The translations under genes and the position numbers were made by a program. A stretch of 64,000 bases of DNA, from the NCBI RefSeq assembly GCF_947496485.1, contig NZ_CANMCZ010000008.1, positions 1 through 64,000 on the forward strand, written 5' to 3'. Origin of the DNA: an uncultured Winogradskyella sp. Lineage in GTDB: Bacteria > Bacteroidota > Bacteroidia > Flavobacteriales > Flavobacteriaceae. Shown piece by piece: positions 44,879 to 54,636 of the stretch; within the stretch, counting starts at the first letter, position 1, and each line of letters starts with the position of its first letter. The notes beneath the pieces are model-generated. The model was not told the origin of the DNA and searched no databases. It was given only the letters and a program-made list of their open reading frames with translations.

Positions 44879-46942
44879 ATGATAAAGAATTCAGAAATAA
44901 ATCCACCCATTGCCAAAAAGATTCCACATCAATTAGAAAAGCATGGTGATGTGCGTATTGATAATTATTTTTGGATGAAGGATAGAGAACATCCTGAAGT
45001 ATTGGACTATCTTAATAAAGAGAATGAGTATTGCGATAGAAAAATGGCGCATACTAAAGCTTTTCAGAAGGATTTGTTTGTAGAAATGAAAGCGAGAATA
45101 AAAGAAGATGATCAGTCTGTACCTTACAAGTATAATGGCTATTGGTATATCACAAAGTTTGAGAAAGGTAAAGATTATCCTATTTACACACGTAAAAAAG
45201 AGAGCTTAGATAATCCTGAAGAATTATTATTTGACTGCAATAAGATGGCAGAAGGTGAGAGCTTTTTTAAGTTAGCAGGTATAAGCATAAGTCCGAATAA
45301 TAAGTTGGTTTCATATGGAATTGATACCACAGGAAGACGAAATTACACTATTCATATAAAAAATTTAGAAACAGAAGAAATAGCCTCAGATAGAGTATTT
45401 AATACTACAGGTTCTTCAAGTTGGGCAAATGATAACGAAACTTTGTTTTACACTAAAAAAGATGAGGTTACGCTAAGAGCCTTTCAAATTTATAAACATC
45501 GCTTGGGCGATAATACAGAAGATGAACTGGTTTTTCAAGAGGGTGACGATACTTTTGGTGTGGCAGTATATAAATCGAAATCTAAAAAATATATCATTAT
45601 TGCATGCTACAGTACACTAACAAACGAATATCATGTTTTAAATGCGGACAATCCAGAAGGGAAGTTTCAAATTTTTCAACCTCGAATAAGAGGTTTAGAG
45701 TATAGTATTTCACATTACGATAATCACTTCTACATACTCACAAATAAAGACAAAGCGACTAATTTTAAGTTAATGAAGACTTTAGAGACTAATACTAAAG
45801 TTGAAAATTGGAATGAAGTTATTCCGCACAGAAAAGATGTTCTTATTGAAGGTATCAATATTTTTAAAGATTATTTGGTAATTAGTGAACGCAGTAATGG
45901 CTTGAATGAAATTAGAATAAAACGTTGGGATGGGACACAAGACTATTATTTGCCGTTTGATAATGAAACCTATACGGCTTACACAGGTACAAATGTAGAG
46001 TTTGATACGGAAGTGTTAAGATATGGCTATAATGCGATGACGACTCCTTCTTCTGTTATTGAATTTAATATGCGTACCAAAACAAAAACAGTTTTAAAAG
46101 AGCAAGAGGTCTTAGGCGGAAAATTCAATAAGGATAATTATACATCAGAACGTATTTGGGCAACAGCAGATGATGGTACTAAAATACCAATGTCTGTGGT
46201 CTACAAAAGGGGCATTAAAAAAGATGGTACTAATCCATTATTGCAATATGCATATGGTAGTTACGGTTCTACGGTAGATCCTTATTTTTCAACCATTAGG
46301 CTCAGTCTTTTAGATCGCGGATTTATTTATGTTATTTCACATGTTAGAGGAGGAGAATATCTCGGTCGTCAATGGTACGAAGACGGAAAGTTATTAAACA
46401 AGAAAAATACTTTTTCAGATTTTGTCGCTTGCTCAATTCATTTAATCAAAGAACGCTACACATCTTCAAAGCATTTGTATGCTATGGGCGGAAGCGCAGG
46501 AGGTTTGCTAGTGGGAGCCATAATTAATAAAGCACCAGAATTATATAACGGAATCATTGCAGCCGTTCCTTTTGTAGATGTTATAACAACTATGTTAGAT
46601 GATTCAATTCCTTTAACTACAGGCGAGTATGATGAATGGGGAAATCCTAATGATATTCTATATTATAATTACATAAAATCCTATTCACCTTATGATAATG
46701 TCGAAGCAAAAGATTATCCGAATATGTTAGTAACCACAGGACTTAATGATTCTCAAGTCCAATATTGGGAGCCAGCAAAATGGGTGGCAAAATTACGTGA
46801 TGTGAAAACTGATAGTAATCAGCTTTATATGAAAACTAATATGGATGCTGGTCATGGTGGCGCTTCTGGTCGTTTTGAAAGTCTAAAAGAAGATGCTGAA
46901 GAGTTCGCCTTCTTGCTTGATTTAGAGGGAATTTTAAGCTAA
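44879..46942 (+). CDS. ptrB: Oligopeptidase B (S9 family)
   Basis: 687 residues, typical for oligopeptidase B, which cuts peptides under about 30 residues after Arg or Lys. The N-terminal beta-propeller spans about residues 70-420 and the alpha/beta-hydrolase domain follows. The nucleophile is S539 in MGGSAGGLL and the catalytic His is H659 in MDAGHGGASG. NDSQVQYWEPAKW holds the acidic residue region. No signal peptide is visible, so it is cytoplasmic or exported by an unknown route. Confidence 0.95.
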   Translation: MIKNSEINPPIAKKIPHQLEKHGDVRIDNYFWMKDREHPEVLDYLNKENEYCDRKMAHTKAFQKDLFVEMKARIKEDDQSVPYKYNGYWYITKFEKGKDYPIYTRKKESLDNPEELLFDCNKMAEGESFFKLAGISISPNNKLVSYGIDTTGRRNYTIHIKNLETEEIASDRVFNTTGSSSWANDNETLFYTKKDEVTLRAFQIYKHRLGDNTEDELVFQEGDDTFGVAVYKSKSKKYIIIACYSTLTNEYHVLNADNPEGKFQIFQPRIRGLEYSISHYDNHFYILTNKDKATNFKLMKTLETNTKVENWNEVIPHRKDVLIEGINIFKDYLVISERSNGLNEIRIKRWDGTQDYYLPFDNETYTAYTGTNVEFDTEVLRYGYNAMTTPSSVIEFNMRTKTKTVLKEQEVLGGKFNKDNYTSERIWATADDGTKIPMSVVYKRGIKKDGTNPLLQYAYGSYGSTVDPYFSTIRLSLLDRGFIYVISHVRGGEYLGRQWYEDGKLLNKKNTFSDFVACSIHLIKERYTSSKHLYAMGGSAGGLLVGAIINKAPELYNGIIAAVPFVDVITTMLDDSIPLTTGEYDEWGNPNDILYYNYIKSYSPYDNVEAKDYPNMLVTTGLNDSQVQYWEPAKWVAKLRDVKTDSNQLYMKTNMDAGHGGASGRFESLKEDAEEFAFLLDLEGILS

Positions 46943-46957
46943 TTAAAAAAAAAATGT

Positions 46958-46965
46958 TACTTTTG
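46958..46965 (+). promoter_or_regulatory. Putative -7 box for the cysteine-synthase-like gene
   Basis: TACTTTTG, 22 bases before the ATG at 46988 and 49 before the ATG at 47015. Either start remains possible. Confidence 0.5.
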
Positions 46966-46987
46966 CGAGGTTTTAGGTGTCAAATAA

Positions 46988-48052
46988 ATGTTGACTACCG
47001 AAAATTTTCATTTTATGAACAACAACAAAAATGTATTTGATAATGTGTTACAACTTATTGGTAGCACTCCCTTAATCAAATTAAATAGAATGACCGCTGA
47101 CTTTGATGGTGATTTTTATGCTAAAGTAGAAGCATTTAATCCGGGTCATTCTTCTAAAGACCGAATTGCATTGCATATTATTGAAGAAGCTGAGCGTCAA
47201 GGTATCTTATCGCCAGGTGATACAATTATAGAAACTACTTCTGGAAACACAGGTTTTAGTATCGCTATGGTGAGTATTATCAAAGGATACGAATGTATTT
47301 TAGCAGTAAGCTCAAAATCTTCAGCTGATAAGATAGATATGTTAAAGTCTATGGGTGCTAAGGTTTATGTATGTCCTGCTCACGTTAATGCTGATGACCC
47401 ACGTTCGTATTATCAAGTAGCTAAACGATTACACGAAGAGAATAAAGGCTCTATATACATAAATCAATATTTTAATCAATTAAATATTGACGCGCACTAC
47501 AACACTACTGGTCCAGAAATATGGGAACAAACTAATGGTGAAATTACTCACTTGGTAGCTTGTAGTGGAACTGGAGGAACAATTTCGGGTATTTCTAAGT
47601 ATCTAAAAGAACAAAACCCTGACGTAAAAGTTATAGGTGTTGATGCTTATGGTTCTGTATTGAAGAAGTATCACGAAACGCGCGAGTTTGATGATAAAGA
47701 GATTTATCCATATCGTATTGAAGGATTAGGCAAAAACCTTATACCAACCGCTACTGATTTCGATTTGATTGATAAGTTCGTTAAAGTGACTGATGAAGAA
47801 AGTGCACATACAGCAAGAGAGATTTCTAATTCAGAAGGTCTTTTTGTCGGTTATACTAGTGGTGCTGCAATGCAAGCTATTAAGCAACTTGTTTCAGAGG
47901 GAGAATTTAAGATTACTGATAAAATTGTTGTCGTTTTTCCTGATCATGGTTCGCGTTATATGAGTAAAGTATATAGTGACAAATGGATGAGCGATCAAGG
48001 CTTTTTCGATAGCAAAACTGCTACTCCAGCGACTATAGAATATATAAAGTAA
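46988..48052 (+). CDS. PLP-dependent cysteine-synthase/CBS-like enzyme (candidate cysteate synthase)
   Basis: 354 residues from 46988, or 345 from the ATG at 47015, where similarity to the family seems to begin ([17 protein letters not shown]). Fold-type II PLP enzyme: lysine in [12 protein letters not shown] (K48 from 47015), SGNTGFSIA binding substrate, SGTGGTISG binding phosphate. It lacks CBS domains. The usual PGGSVKDR motif is altered to PGHSSKDR, hinting at a changed substrate. Its neighbour 213 bp downstream is a serine-palmitoyltransferase-like gene, so cysteate synthase for sulfonolipids is a reasonable proposal. Cysteine synthase or cystathionine beta-synthase remains possible. Confidence 0.82.
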   Translation: MLTTENFHFMNNNKNVFDNVLQLIGSTPLIKLNRMTADFDGDFYAKVEAFNPGHSSKDRIALHIIEEAERQGILSPGDTIIETTSGNTGFSIAMVSIIKGYECILAVSSKSSADKIDMLKSMGAKVYVCPAHVNADDPRSYYQVAKRLHEENKGSIYINQYFNQLNIDAHYNTTGPEIWEQTNGEITHLVACSGTGGTISGISKYLKEQNPDVKVIGVDAYGSVLKKYHETREFDDKEIYPYRIEGLGKNLIPTATDFDLIDKFVKVTDEESAHTAREISNSEGLFVGYTSGAAMQAIKQLVSEGEFKITDKIVVVFPDHGSRYMSKVYSDKWMSDQGFFDSKTATPATIEYIK

Positions 48053-48072
48053 ATTATAATTATATTATAAAT

Positions 48073-48104
48073 ACCTATCATGGGCAACTGTGATAGGTTT
48101 TTTT
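48073..48104 (+). terminator. Terminator between the two PLP genes
   Basis: ACCTATCA pairs with TGATAGGT (8 bp) across a 10-base loop, followed by a T run. It implies the two PLP genes are separate transcripts. Confidence 0.82.
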
Positions 48105-48164
48105 ATGTTCAAAACTTAGTGAATAGATAAATTAAATAAATTATGCAGTCATAATATTATTAAT

Positions 48165-48172
48165 TAATTTTG
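48165..48172 (+). promoter_or_regulatory. Putative -7 box for the serine-palmitoyltransferase-like gene
   Basis: TAATTTTG, 93 bases before the ATG at 48266. It implies a longer 5' leader if real. No riboswitch is recognised in that leader. Confidence 0.4.
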
Positions 48173-48265
48173 CATCAACTAACAAGATTAAATTAACAAC
48201 AAGTTAATAGTTTTTTAATACGTTTTTCTAAGGTGTTAATAAACGATTAATAGCAATTTTAATGC

Positions 48266-49525
48266 ATGAAGGATTTATTTGAAAAGATTTACAGAGATAA
48301 AGGACCGCTAGGTAAATGGGCTGCTCAAGCAGAAGGTTATTTTGTTTTCCCAAAACTTGAAGGTCAGATATCTAATAGAATGAAGTTTCAAGGTAAAGAT
48401 GTTATTACCTGGAGTATTAATGATTACTTAGGATTAGCTAATCATCCTGAAGTTAGGAAAGTTGATGCTGAGGCTGCGGCGCAATATGGTTCTGCCTATC
48501 CAATGGGTGCTCGTATGATGTCAGGACATACTGATCTGCACGAACAATTACAAAATGAACTTGCTGAATTTGTTAGTAAGGAAGCTGCTTATTTATTAAA
48601 TTTTGGTTACCAAGGTATTATGTCAACAATTGATGCTTTGGTAGGAAAAGACGATATCATTGTATATGATGTTGATGCGCATGCTTGTATAATTGATGGT
48701 GTACGTCTGCATATGGGTAAACGTTTTACATATAAACACAATGATGTAGCTAGTTTAGAGAAAAATCTGGAACGTGCAACTAAAATGGCTGAACAAACGG
48801 GTGGTGGAATTCTTGTAATTTCAGAAGGAGTTTTTGGAATGAGAGGAGAGCAAGGCCGTTTAAAAGAAATTGTAGAGTTAAAGAAAAAGTTTAATTTTAG
48901 ATTTTTAGTAGATGATGCCCACGGATTCGGAACGTTAGGCGCAACTGGTGCAGGAGCAGGAGAGGAGCAAGGTGTACAAGATGATATCGATGTTTATTTT
49001 GCAACTTTTGCTAAATCTATGGCTAGTACAGGAGCTTTTATAGCTGCTGACCAAGAAATAATAGATTATTTAAAATATAATTTACGTTCTCAAATGTTTG
49101 CAAAGTCATTACAAATGACTTTAACAAAGGGAGCTTTAAAGCGCTTAGATATGTTGCGCAAGATGCCAGAGCTTAAAAAGAATCTTTGGACAATAGTGGA
49201 CGCGCTTCAATCGGGTTTAAAAGAACGTGGTTTTGATATTGGGACAACGCAAAGTTGTGTGACACCTGTTTATTTAAAAGGAAGTATTCCTGAAGCTATG
49301 GCTTTAGTGAGAGACTTACGTGAAAACTACGGAATATTCTGTTCTATAGTGGTTTACCCTGTTATACCTAAAGGATTAATTTTACTTAGAATGATTCCTA
49401 CTGCAACACATACTTTAGAAGATGTTAGAGAGACATTAGATGCTTTTGATGCTATTAGAAATCGTTTAGAAAATGGAACATATAAAAGAATGTCTGCAGC
49501 TTTAATTGCGGCTATGGGTGAGTAA
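48266..49525 (+). CDS. Alpha-oxoamine synthase, serine palmitoyltransferase-like (candidate cysteate acyltransferase)
   Basis: 419 residues of the PLP alpha-oxoamine synthase family (Spt, BioF, Kbl). WSINDYLGLANHPEV, YGSAYPMGARMMSGHTDLH, FLVDDAHGFGTLG and the PLP lysine K250 in FATFAKSMASTGAF are all visible. The enzyme condenses an amino acid with an acyl thioester. In Bacteroidota this branch may use serine (sphingolipid) or cysteate (capnine). The PLP enzyme upstream fits the latter, but sequence alone does not decide. It is too far from BioF-type gene neighbours to be biotin synthesis. Confidence 0.88.
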   Translation: MKDLFEKIYRDKGPLGKWAAQAEGYFVFPKLEGQISNRMKFQGKDVITWSINDYLGLANHPEVRKVDAEAAAQYGSAYPMGARMMSGHTDLHEQLQNELAEFVSKEAAYLLNFGYQGIMSTIDALVGKDDIIVYDVDAHACIIDGVRLHMGKRFTYKHNDVASLEKNLERATKMAEQTGGGILVISEGVFGMRGEQGRLKEIVELKKKFNFRFLVDDAHGFGTLGATGAGAGEEQGVQDDIDVYFATFAKSMASTGAFIAADQEIIDYLKYNLRSQMFAKSLQMTLTKGALKRLDMLRKMPELKKNLWTIVDALQSGLKERGFDIGTTQSCVTPVYLKGSIPEAMALVRDLRENYGIFCSIVVYPVIPKGLILLRMIPTATHTLEDVRETLDAFDAIRNRLENGTYKRMSAALIAAMGE

Positions 49526-49545
49526 TTTCCTTTTTCACATAATAC

Positions 49546-49575
49546 AAAAAGCTATCAGAATTGATAGCTTTTTTT
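49546..49575. terminator. Bidirectional terminator between convergent genes
   Basis: A 12-bp stem AAAAAGCTATCA with TGATAGCTTTTT, 4-base loop. A and T flanks serve both the plus gene ending at 49525 and the minus gene ending at 49574. Confidence 0.85.
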
Positions 49576-50695
49576 AGTAAATATCTTTTCTAAACGTCTT
49601 TCTACGTTTATATACTTTAGGATCAAAATGTTTCCAGATTTTATGAATTGCCAAATTATCTTCTAATTCAGGAGTTCTGTAACAAGTCTCAATACCTTTT
49701 TCTTTGAACGTTTCGTAATATTCATTAAAAATGACAGCATGTACACCTTTATTCTGATAATCTGGATGAATACCTATTAAATAGAAAATGACATCTTTAC
49801 TGTGTTTCTTAGCTTTTAAAACATGCGAAAAGCCAAATGGAAATAACTTACCGTTCGCTTTCTGAAGTGCTTCTGCAAATCGTGGCATAACAACAGCGAA
49901 CCCAATAAGTTTATCGTTTTCATCAATGACGAATTTTATATATTCTGGGTTCACAAAACTTATAAACTTCTTTTTAAAGTATTCTTTTTGAATATCTGTA
50001 ATTTCAACAAATGAAGATAAAGAAGCATAACTTTCATTAAATAAATCGAACATACGATCCGCATAAGGCATAACCTCTTCTGTTTTGGTCAGCTTTAATG
50101 CCTTTAATTTATATCGGCGTTTTATAAGTTCTTGTGCTTTTTTAAAAAATTCTGGTTTCACATTTTCAAACGGAAACTTGCTTTCGGAATATTCTTTTTC
50201 AATTTGGTAACCGTGAGTTTTATAATGATTTACATAATATGGGTGATTGTACCAAGTTATCATTGGTGCTATACTATCAAATCCTTCGGTCATTACACCA
50301 ACTTTATCCAAATTAGAAAATCCAACGGGTCCTTCAGCATAATCTAGTTGATGTTCTTTCCCTATTTCTTCAACCTTTTCTAATAAAGCTTTACTAACTT
50401 CTACATCATCAATAAAATCAAACCAACCAAAGCGCATTTTCTTTATGCTTTGATTGTTTACTTCTAGCCAATTAATAATTGCTGCTACACGGCCAACAAT
50501 TTCGTTATCTCTATAGGCTAAGAAAAATTGGGCCTCAGCATCTTTAAAAATTGGATTTTTATCTTTATTAAAAGTTTCTAATTCTTGTTTGATAATAGGA
50601 GGAACCCAATATTTTGAATCTTTATAAAGTGAAAATGGAAACTTTACAAAAGCTTTCAAATCTTTTTTTGATGCGGCTTCTTTAATTTTAATCAT
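49574..50695 (-). CDS. GNAT-fold acyltransferase
   Basis: 373 residues. The opening VKFPFSLYKDSKYWVPPIIKQEL is followed by AQFFLAYRDNEIVGRVAAIIN (an acetyltransferase beta-4/5 region) and FYLIGIHPDYQNKGVHAVIF, which holds a QNKG acyl-CoA pocket. The family is annotated widely as N-acetyltransferase without a known substrate. It lies convergent to the Spt-like gene and 8 bp after an outer-membrane gene. Bacterial ceramide synthase is reported to be GNAT-like, so lipid N-acylation is a candidate role (inference). Confidence 0.8.
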   Translation of the reverse strand: MIKIKEAASKKDLKAFVKFPFSLYKDSKYWVPPIIKQELETFNKDKNPIFKDAEAQFFLAYRDNEIVGRVAAIINWLEVNNQSIKKMRFGWFDFIDDVEVSKALLEKVEEIGKEHQLDYAEGPVGFSNLDKVGVMTEGFDSIAPMITWYNHPYYVNHYKTHGYQIEKEYSESKFPFENVKPEFFKKAQELIKRRYKLKALKLTKTEEVMPYADRMFDLFNESYASLSSFVEITDIQKEYFKKKFISFVNPEYIKFVIDENDKLIGFAVVMPRFAEALQKANGKLFPFGFSHVLKAKKHSKDVIFYLIGIHPDYQNKGVHAVIFNEYYETFKEKGIETCYRTPELEDNLAIHKIWKHFDPKVYKRRKTFRKDIY

Positions 50696-50703
50696 AGATG
50701 GGT

Positions 50704-51684
50704 TTATAGGCTATCAGAATCATCAAAAACATCAGTTTTCTTTTTCTTCTTTTTACTTTTTCGTTTCTTACGTTCTCCTTCTTCTTCAGCAGAATTTCCA
50801 TTATCAATTTTTTTGTCTCTATGAAAATCTAAACGATAAGATGCACCAAAAGCAATATTGAATACAGTAGGTGTATCTTTAGTATTAAAAGCGATATTTG
50901 CATCTAATTGAAAATCTCTTGTCCATAGATATGCACCACCAAAACGGAGTAAATTGTCTGCATAAAAATCACTACTGATGCCCTGTGTTTCACCAAAAAC
51001 AACCCATTGAGGCGTAAATGAATGTGTTAATGTTAAGATATACTGGAAATCAGAGTAATCTGTACCAATTCTGTCTAATATAAAATTGGTAACAAACACC
51101 CAACCACCATTAAAATTGTTTTGGGTTGCTACCATTACTTTTGGGCTAAAGCCTTCAATACCAGGAGCTGTGTAAGGATTGTTTTTTGTGTCAAAGTTTG
51201 CACCAGCATACACTGCTACTGCAGGTATTAGAGATTTCCATTGAAATGTTCTATTGGCATGGTAACTGTATAGGTTCGGTTTTGCATCTTCGGTATTTTT
51301 ATAAGGATCATAAATAAGGTATTTAGCACCTAAAGTAACGTTTCTAAAGTTTGAGCGTTTGTCTTCTACTGGTATTGCTGCATTATTAAATGTAATGTTG
51401 TCGTTTTGATAAACACCTTCTAATGAAAATTCTAATTGATCAAAAAGAACACCATATCTGATGCCAAAATCTAATCCAAAACCTGAAACATCATATTGTA
51501 ACGGTACGTGCTCTTCTTTTACTGTAAAGGCACCAGCTTCAAACTGAACAACACCAGTTCCGACAGAAAAAGCACTTTTTGAAACACCAGGTCTATTTGA
51601 ATTAATAACCTCTGTATATTGGGCATAAATACTCGAAAACGATAGTAAAATAAGTAGGGTGAAAAATGATTTGAGTAGTTTCAT
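50704..51684 (-). CDS. Outer-membrane beta-barrel protein with Lys-rich tail
   Basis: 326 residues. Signal peptide ending SFSSIYAQ, then many alternating strands (VVQFEAGAF, LDFGIRYGVLFDQLEFSLEG, GYLWT-type strands). It fits the transporter-like barrel family (phenol_MetA_deg type). The C-terminal 45 residues are very basic then acidic (ERKKRKSKKKKKKTDVFDDS), unusual for a barrel. It precedes the GNAT gene in an apparent two-gene operon. Confidence 0.82.
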   Translation of the reverse strand: MKLLKSFFTLLILLSFSSIYAQYTEVINSNRPGVSKSAFSVGTGVVQFEAGAFTVKEEHVPLQYDVSGFGLDFGIRYGVLFDQLEFSLEGVYQNDNITFNNAAIPVEDKRSNFRNVTLGAKYLIYDPYKNTEDAKPNLYSYHANRTFQWKSLIPAVAVYAGANFDTKNNPYTAPGIEGFSPKVMVATQNNFNGGWVFVTNFILDRIGTDYSDFQYILTLTHSFTPQWVVFGETQGISSDFYADNLLRFGGAYLWTRDFQLDANIAFNTKDTPTVFNIAFGASYRLDFHRDKKIDNGNSAEEEGERKKRKSKKKKKKTDVFDDSDSL

Positions 51685-51702
51685 TAGTTGTTAGTTTAAA
51701 TT

Positions 51703-51710
51703 CAAATATA
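51703..51710 (-). promoter_or_regulatory. Putative -7 box for the barrel gene
   Basis: TATATTTG on the minus strand, 18 bases before the ATG at 51684. It is an exact TAnnTTTG match. Confidence 0.5.
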
Positions 51711-51751
51711 GATATTTTATACTTTTTTTAAGGAATAATAACGGATTATAA

Positions 51752-52081
51752 ATGAGTATAATTGTATTTTTGATATTATTTATAGATATGATACAAGAAG
51801 CTTCGGCCATGGGATTATTGAGAACCATATTAATTATATTGCTTGTCTATTTCGGAATTAAGATATTAGCGCGCCTTTTTGCTCCTTTGTTTTTACGTTT
51901 TGTAGCAAAAAAAGCGGAAGAAAAATTTGGACAACAGTTTGGTGGATTTCAAAATCCAAGTCAACAAAAACAGCAGCAGAAACAAAAAGAGGGTGAGACT
52001 GTTATAGATAAAATGCCAAACCAAAATAAATCTTCTAACGAAAAAGTTGGAGAATATATCGATTACGAAGAAATTGAGTAG
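51752..52081 (+). CDS. DUF4834 family membrane protein
   Basis: 109 residues from 51752. In-frame ATGs at 51788 and 51809 (MGLLRTILIILLVYF) may be the true start. One transmembrane helix is followed by ARLFAPLFLRFVAKKAEEKFGQQFGG, then a Gln/Lys-rich linker and an acidic end (YIDYEEIE). This matches DUF4834 of Bacteroidota, of unknown function. A YfhO gene follows after 76 bp. Confidence 0.8.
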   Translation: MSIIVFLILFIDMIQEASAMGLLRTILIILLVYFGIKILARLFAPLFLRFVAKKAEEKFGQQFGGFQNPSQQKQQQKQKEGETVIDKMPNQNKSSNEKVGEYIDYEEIE

Positions 52082-52157
52082 TTCAATTTTTTTAAAAGTA
52101 CTCTTCTTATCAAAAAAATAACTACTTTTCAGAATCATTCAACTTTAAAGTAATTCC

Positions 52158-54626
52158 ATGTCATTTTCTTTTAAACGTTTATTGCCACATATCTTAGTTT
52201 TAATAGGGTTTGTGGTTTTGTCATTAGCTTATTTTAGTCCTGTTTTACAAGGCAAAAAGATTTACCAAAGTGATATTATACACTATATTGGTATGGCACA
52301 ACAGCAAAAGGAATTTGCAAAAGCTGAAGGTGAAGAAACCTATTGGACTAACAGTGCTTTTGGCGGTATGCCTACCTATCAACTGGGTGCAAAATATCCA
52401 CATAACTACATCAAAAAACTCGATTTAACCTTACGGTTTTTACCAAGACCAGCTGATTATTTATTTCTGTATTTTATTAGTTTTTATATTTTACTATTAT
52501 GCTTAAAAGTCGATTTTAAGCTGGCAGCACTTGGTGCATTGGCATTTGGATTTTCTACATATCTTATCATAATTTTAGGTGTTGGGCATAATGCAAAAGC
52601 ACATGCCATCGCATATATGCCATTGGTTTTGGCAGGAATTATTCTCACATTCAGAAAAAAATACATCCTCGGATTTTTATTAACTACAGTTGCATTAGGC
52701 TTGGAAATTGTTACCAATCATTTTCAGATGACTTACTATCTCATGCTTTTAGTCATAGTGCTAGGCATTGCTTATTTAGTAGATGCCTACAGAAAAAAGG
52801 TATTGCCACATTTCTTTAAATCTGTCGGATTGTTATTAATCGCAGCATTTTTGGCTGTTGGTTTAAATGCCACTAATATTTTGGCAACGCAAGAATATGT
52901 TAAAGAAAGTACACGAGGTAAAAGTGAATTAACCATAAATCCTGATGGTTCTGCAAAAGAAGTCACTTCTGGCTTAAGTAGAGAATATATAACGGAATAC
53001 AGTTATGGTCTTTTAGAATCTTTTAATCTCTACATTCCCAAATTTATGGGTGGTGGTAATAGGGAAGACGTTGGTAAAGATTCTGAAACTTATAAAGCTT
53101 ATACAAATCTAGGTGCATCACCTATTGAAGCTTTAGAAGGTTCGAGAAATGCACCAATGTACTGGGGAGATCAGACTATTGTTGAAGCGCCAGCATATGT
53201 CGGTGCTGTAATTATATTTTTGTTTGTTCTTGGGCTTTTCTTAGTTAAAGGACGACTGAAATGGTGGCTAGTTGGAGGAACAGTTTTGTCATGGATACTA
53301 TCTCTTGGTAAGAATTGGTTTTTTGTTGAAAATGCTAAACCAGATAGTAACCCTATAACTAATTTCTTTATCGATTATATTCCTTTATATGATAAGTTTA
53401 GAGCTGTGAGTTCCATCCAGGTGATACTGGAGCTGTGTATTCCTATTTTAGGAATTTTTGCGTTGGTGCGTTTGTTTAATGATTTTCAGAAAGATGAAGA
53501 AAAGCTAAAAGCTTTAAAATATTCTGTTATCGTTACTGCAGGTTTAACACTAGTGTTTTTATTATTTAAGTCATTTTTGTTCGATTTTGAAAGTTTCAGA
53601 GATGGAGATTACATTGAGGCTTATGGTCAACCTTTTATTGATGCTGTTATTGAAGATAGAAAGTCATTAATGACTGCAGACACATTGAGAACATTGGTTT
53701 TGGTATTGCTTTCAGCGGGAACAGTTTATTTCTTTATAAAGAAAAAACTATCAGAAACATTAACAGTAGTTGTATTTGCTGTGTTGCTACTTTTTGACTT
53801 AGTAAGTGTAGATAGACAATACGTTAATAACGATAATTTCACCTCTGCTTTGAGAGTAGATAAACCTTATCAAGCCACAGTTGCAGACAAAGAAATTTTG
53901 AAAGATAAAGGCCATTATAGAGTTTTAGACATGTCTTCTGAAGGACAAAGCAAACCAGGAAGAGCTGCTTATTTTCATAATTCCTTATTTGGATATCATG
54001 CAGCTAAATTAGGGCGCTACAATGAGTTAATGGAATTTCATGTGTATAAAAACAACATGAATGTTCTAAATATGTTGAATACAAAATATATCATTGCGGA
54101 AGAACAGGGAAATATATTCCCATATACAAATACAGATGCTAATGGTAATGCTTGGTTTGTCTCTAAACTCAAAGCTGTTGCAGGAGCTAATCAGGAAATA
54201 GTTGCTTTAGATAGTTTAGATACAAAGTCTCATGCTGTTTTAGAAAATACAGTGTTTAATGAAAATAATTTGAAAGCTAATTATCAATTAGATTCTACAG
54301 CCTCGATTCAGTTAAAAGCATTTAAGCCTAATTATTTAAAATACGAATCGAGCAATTCAAACGATGGCTTAGCTGTATTTTCAGAAATCTATTATAATCA
54401 AGGTTGGAATGCTTACATCGATGGTAAACTAACACCACATTTTAGAGTGAATTATGTATTACGTGCCTTAGAAATCCCGAAAGGTAGTCATGCTATTGAG
54501 TTTAAGTTTGAACCAGCAGTTGTAGAAACCGGAAGTAAAGTGGCTTTGGCCAGTTCTGCTATCTTTGGAATATTACTTTTATTGGGTATTTTCTATGAGT
54601 TTAAGCAACGAAAAGCGAAAGCTTAA
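52158..54626 (+). CDS. YfhO-family membrane protein
   Basis: 822 residues with about twelve transmembrane helices in the first 570 and a large C-terminal soluble part. The opening HILVLIGFVVLSLAYFSPVL and NSAFGGMPTYQLGAKYP match YfhO, a GT-C-like membrane family thought to modify surface glycans or lipoteichoic acid. NEIYYNQGWNAYIDG-type sequence (SEIYYNQGWNAYIDGK) near the end is also conserved. It starts an operon with a glycosyltransferase (10 bp later) and a flippase. Confidence 0.88.
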   Translation: MSFSFKRLLPHILVLIGFVVLSLAYFSPVLQGKKIYQSDIIHYIGMAQQQKEFAKAEGEETYWTNSAFGGMPTYQLGAKYPHNYIKKLDLTLRFLPRPADYLFLYFISFYILLLCLKVDFKLAALGALAFGFSTYLIIILGVGHNAKAHAIAYMPLVLAGIILTFRKKYILGFLLTTVALGLEIVTNHFQMTYYLMLLVIVLGIAYLVDAYRKKVLPHFFKSVGLLLIAAFLAVGLNATNILATQEYVKESTRGKSELTINPDGSAKEVTSGLSREYITEYSYGLLESFNLYIPKFMGGGNREDVGKDSETYKAYTNLGASPIEALEGSRNAPMYWGDQTIVEAPAYVGAVIIFLFVLGLFLVKGRLKWWLVGGTVLSWILSLGKNWFFVENAKPDSNPITNFFIDYIPLYDKFRAVSSIQVILELCIPILGIFALVRLFNDFQKDEEKLKALKYSVIVTAGLTLVFLLFKSFLFDFESFRDGDYIEAYGQPFIDAVIEDRKSLMTADTLRTLVLVLLSAGTVYFFIKKKLSETLTVVVFAVLLLFDLVSVDRQYVNNDNFTSALRVDKPYQATVADKEILKDKGHYRVLDMSSEGQSKPGRAAYFHNSLFGYHAAKLGRYNELMEFHVYKNNMNVLNMLNTKYIIAEEQGNIFPYTNTDANGNAWFVSKLKAVAGANQEIVALDSLDTKSHAVLENTVFNENNLKANYQLDSTASIQLKAFKPNYLKYESSNSNDGLAVFSEIYYNQGWNAYIDGKLTPHFRVNYVLRALEIPKGSHAIEFKFEPAVVETGSKVALASSAIFGILLLLGIFYEFKQRKAKA

Positions 54627-54636
54627 GCGTTAAAAA

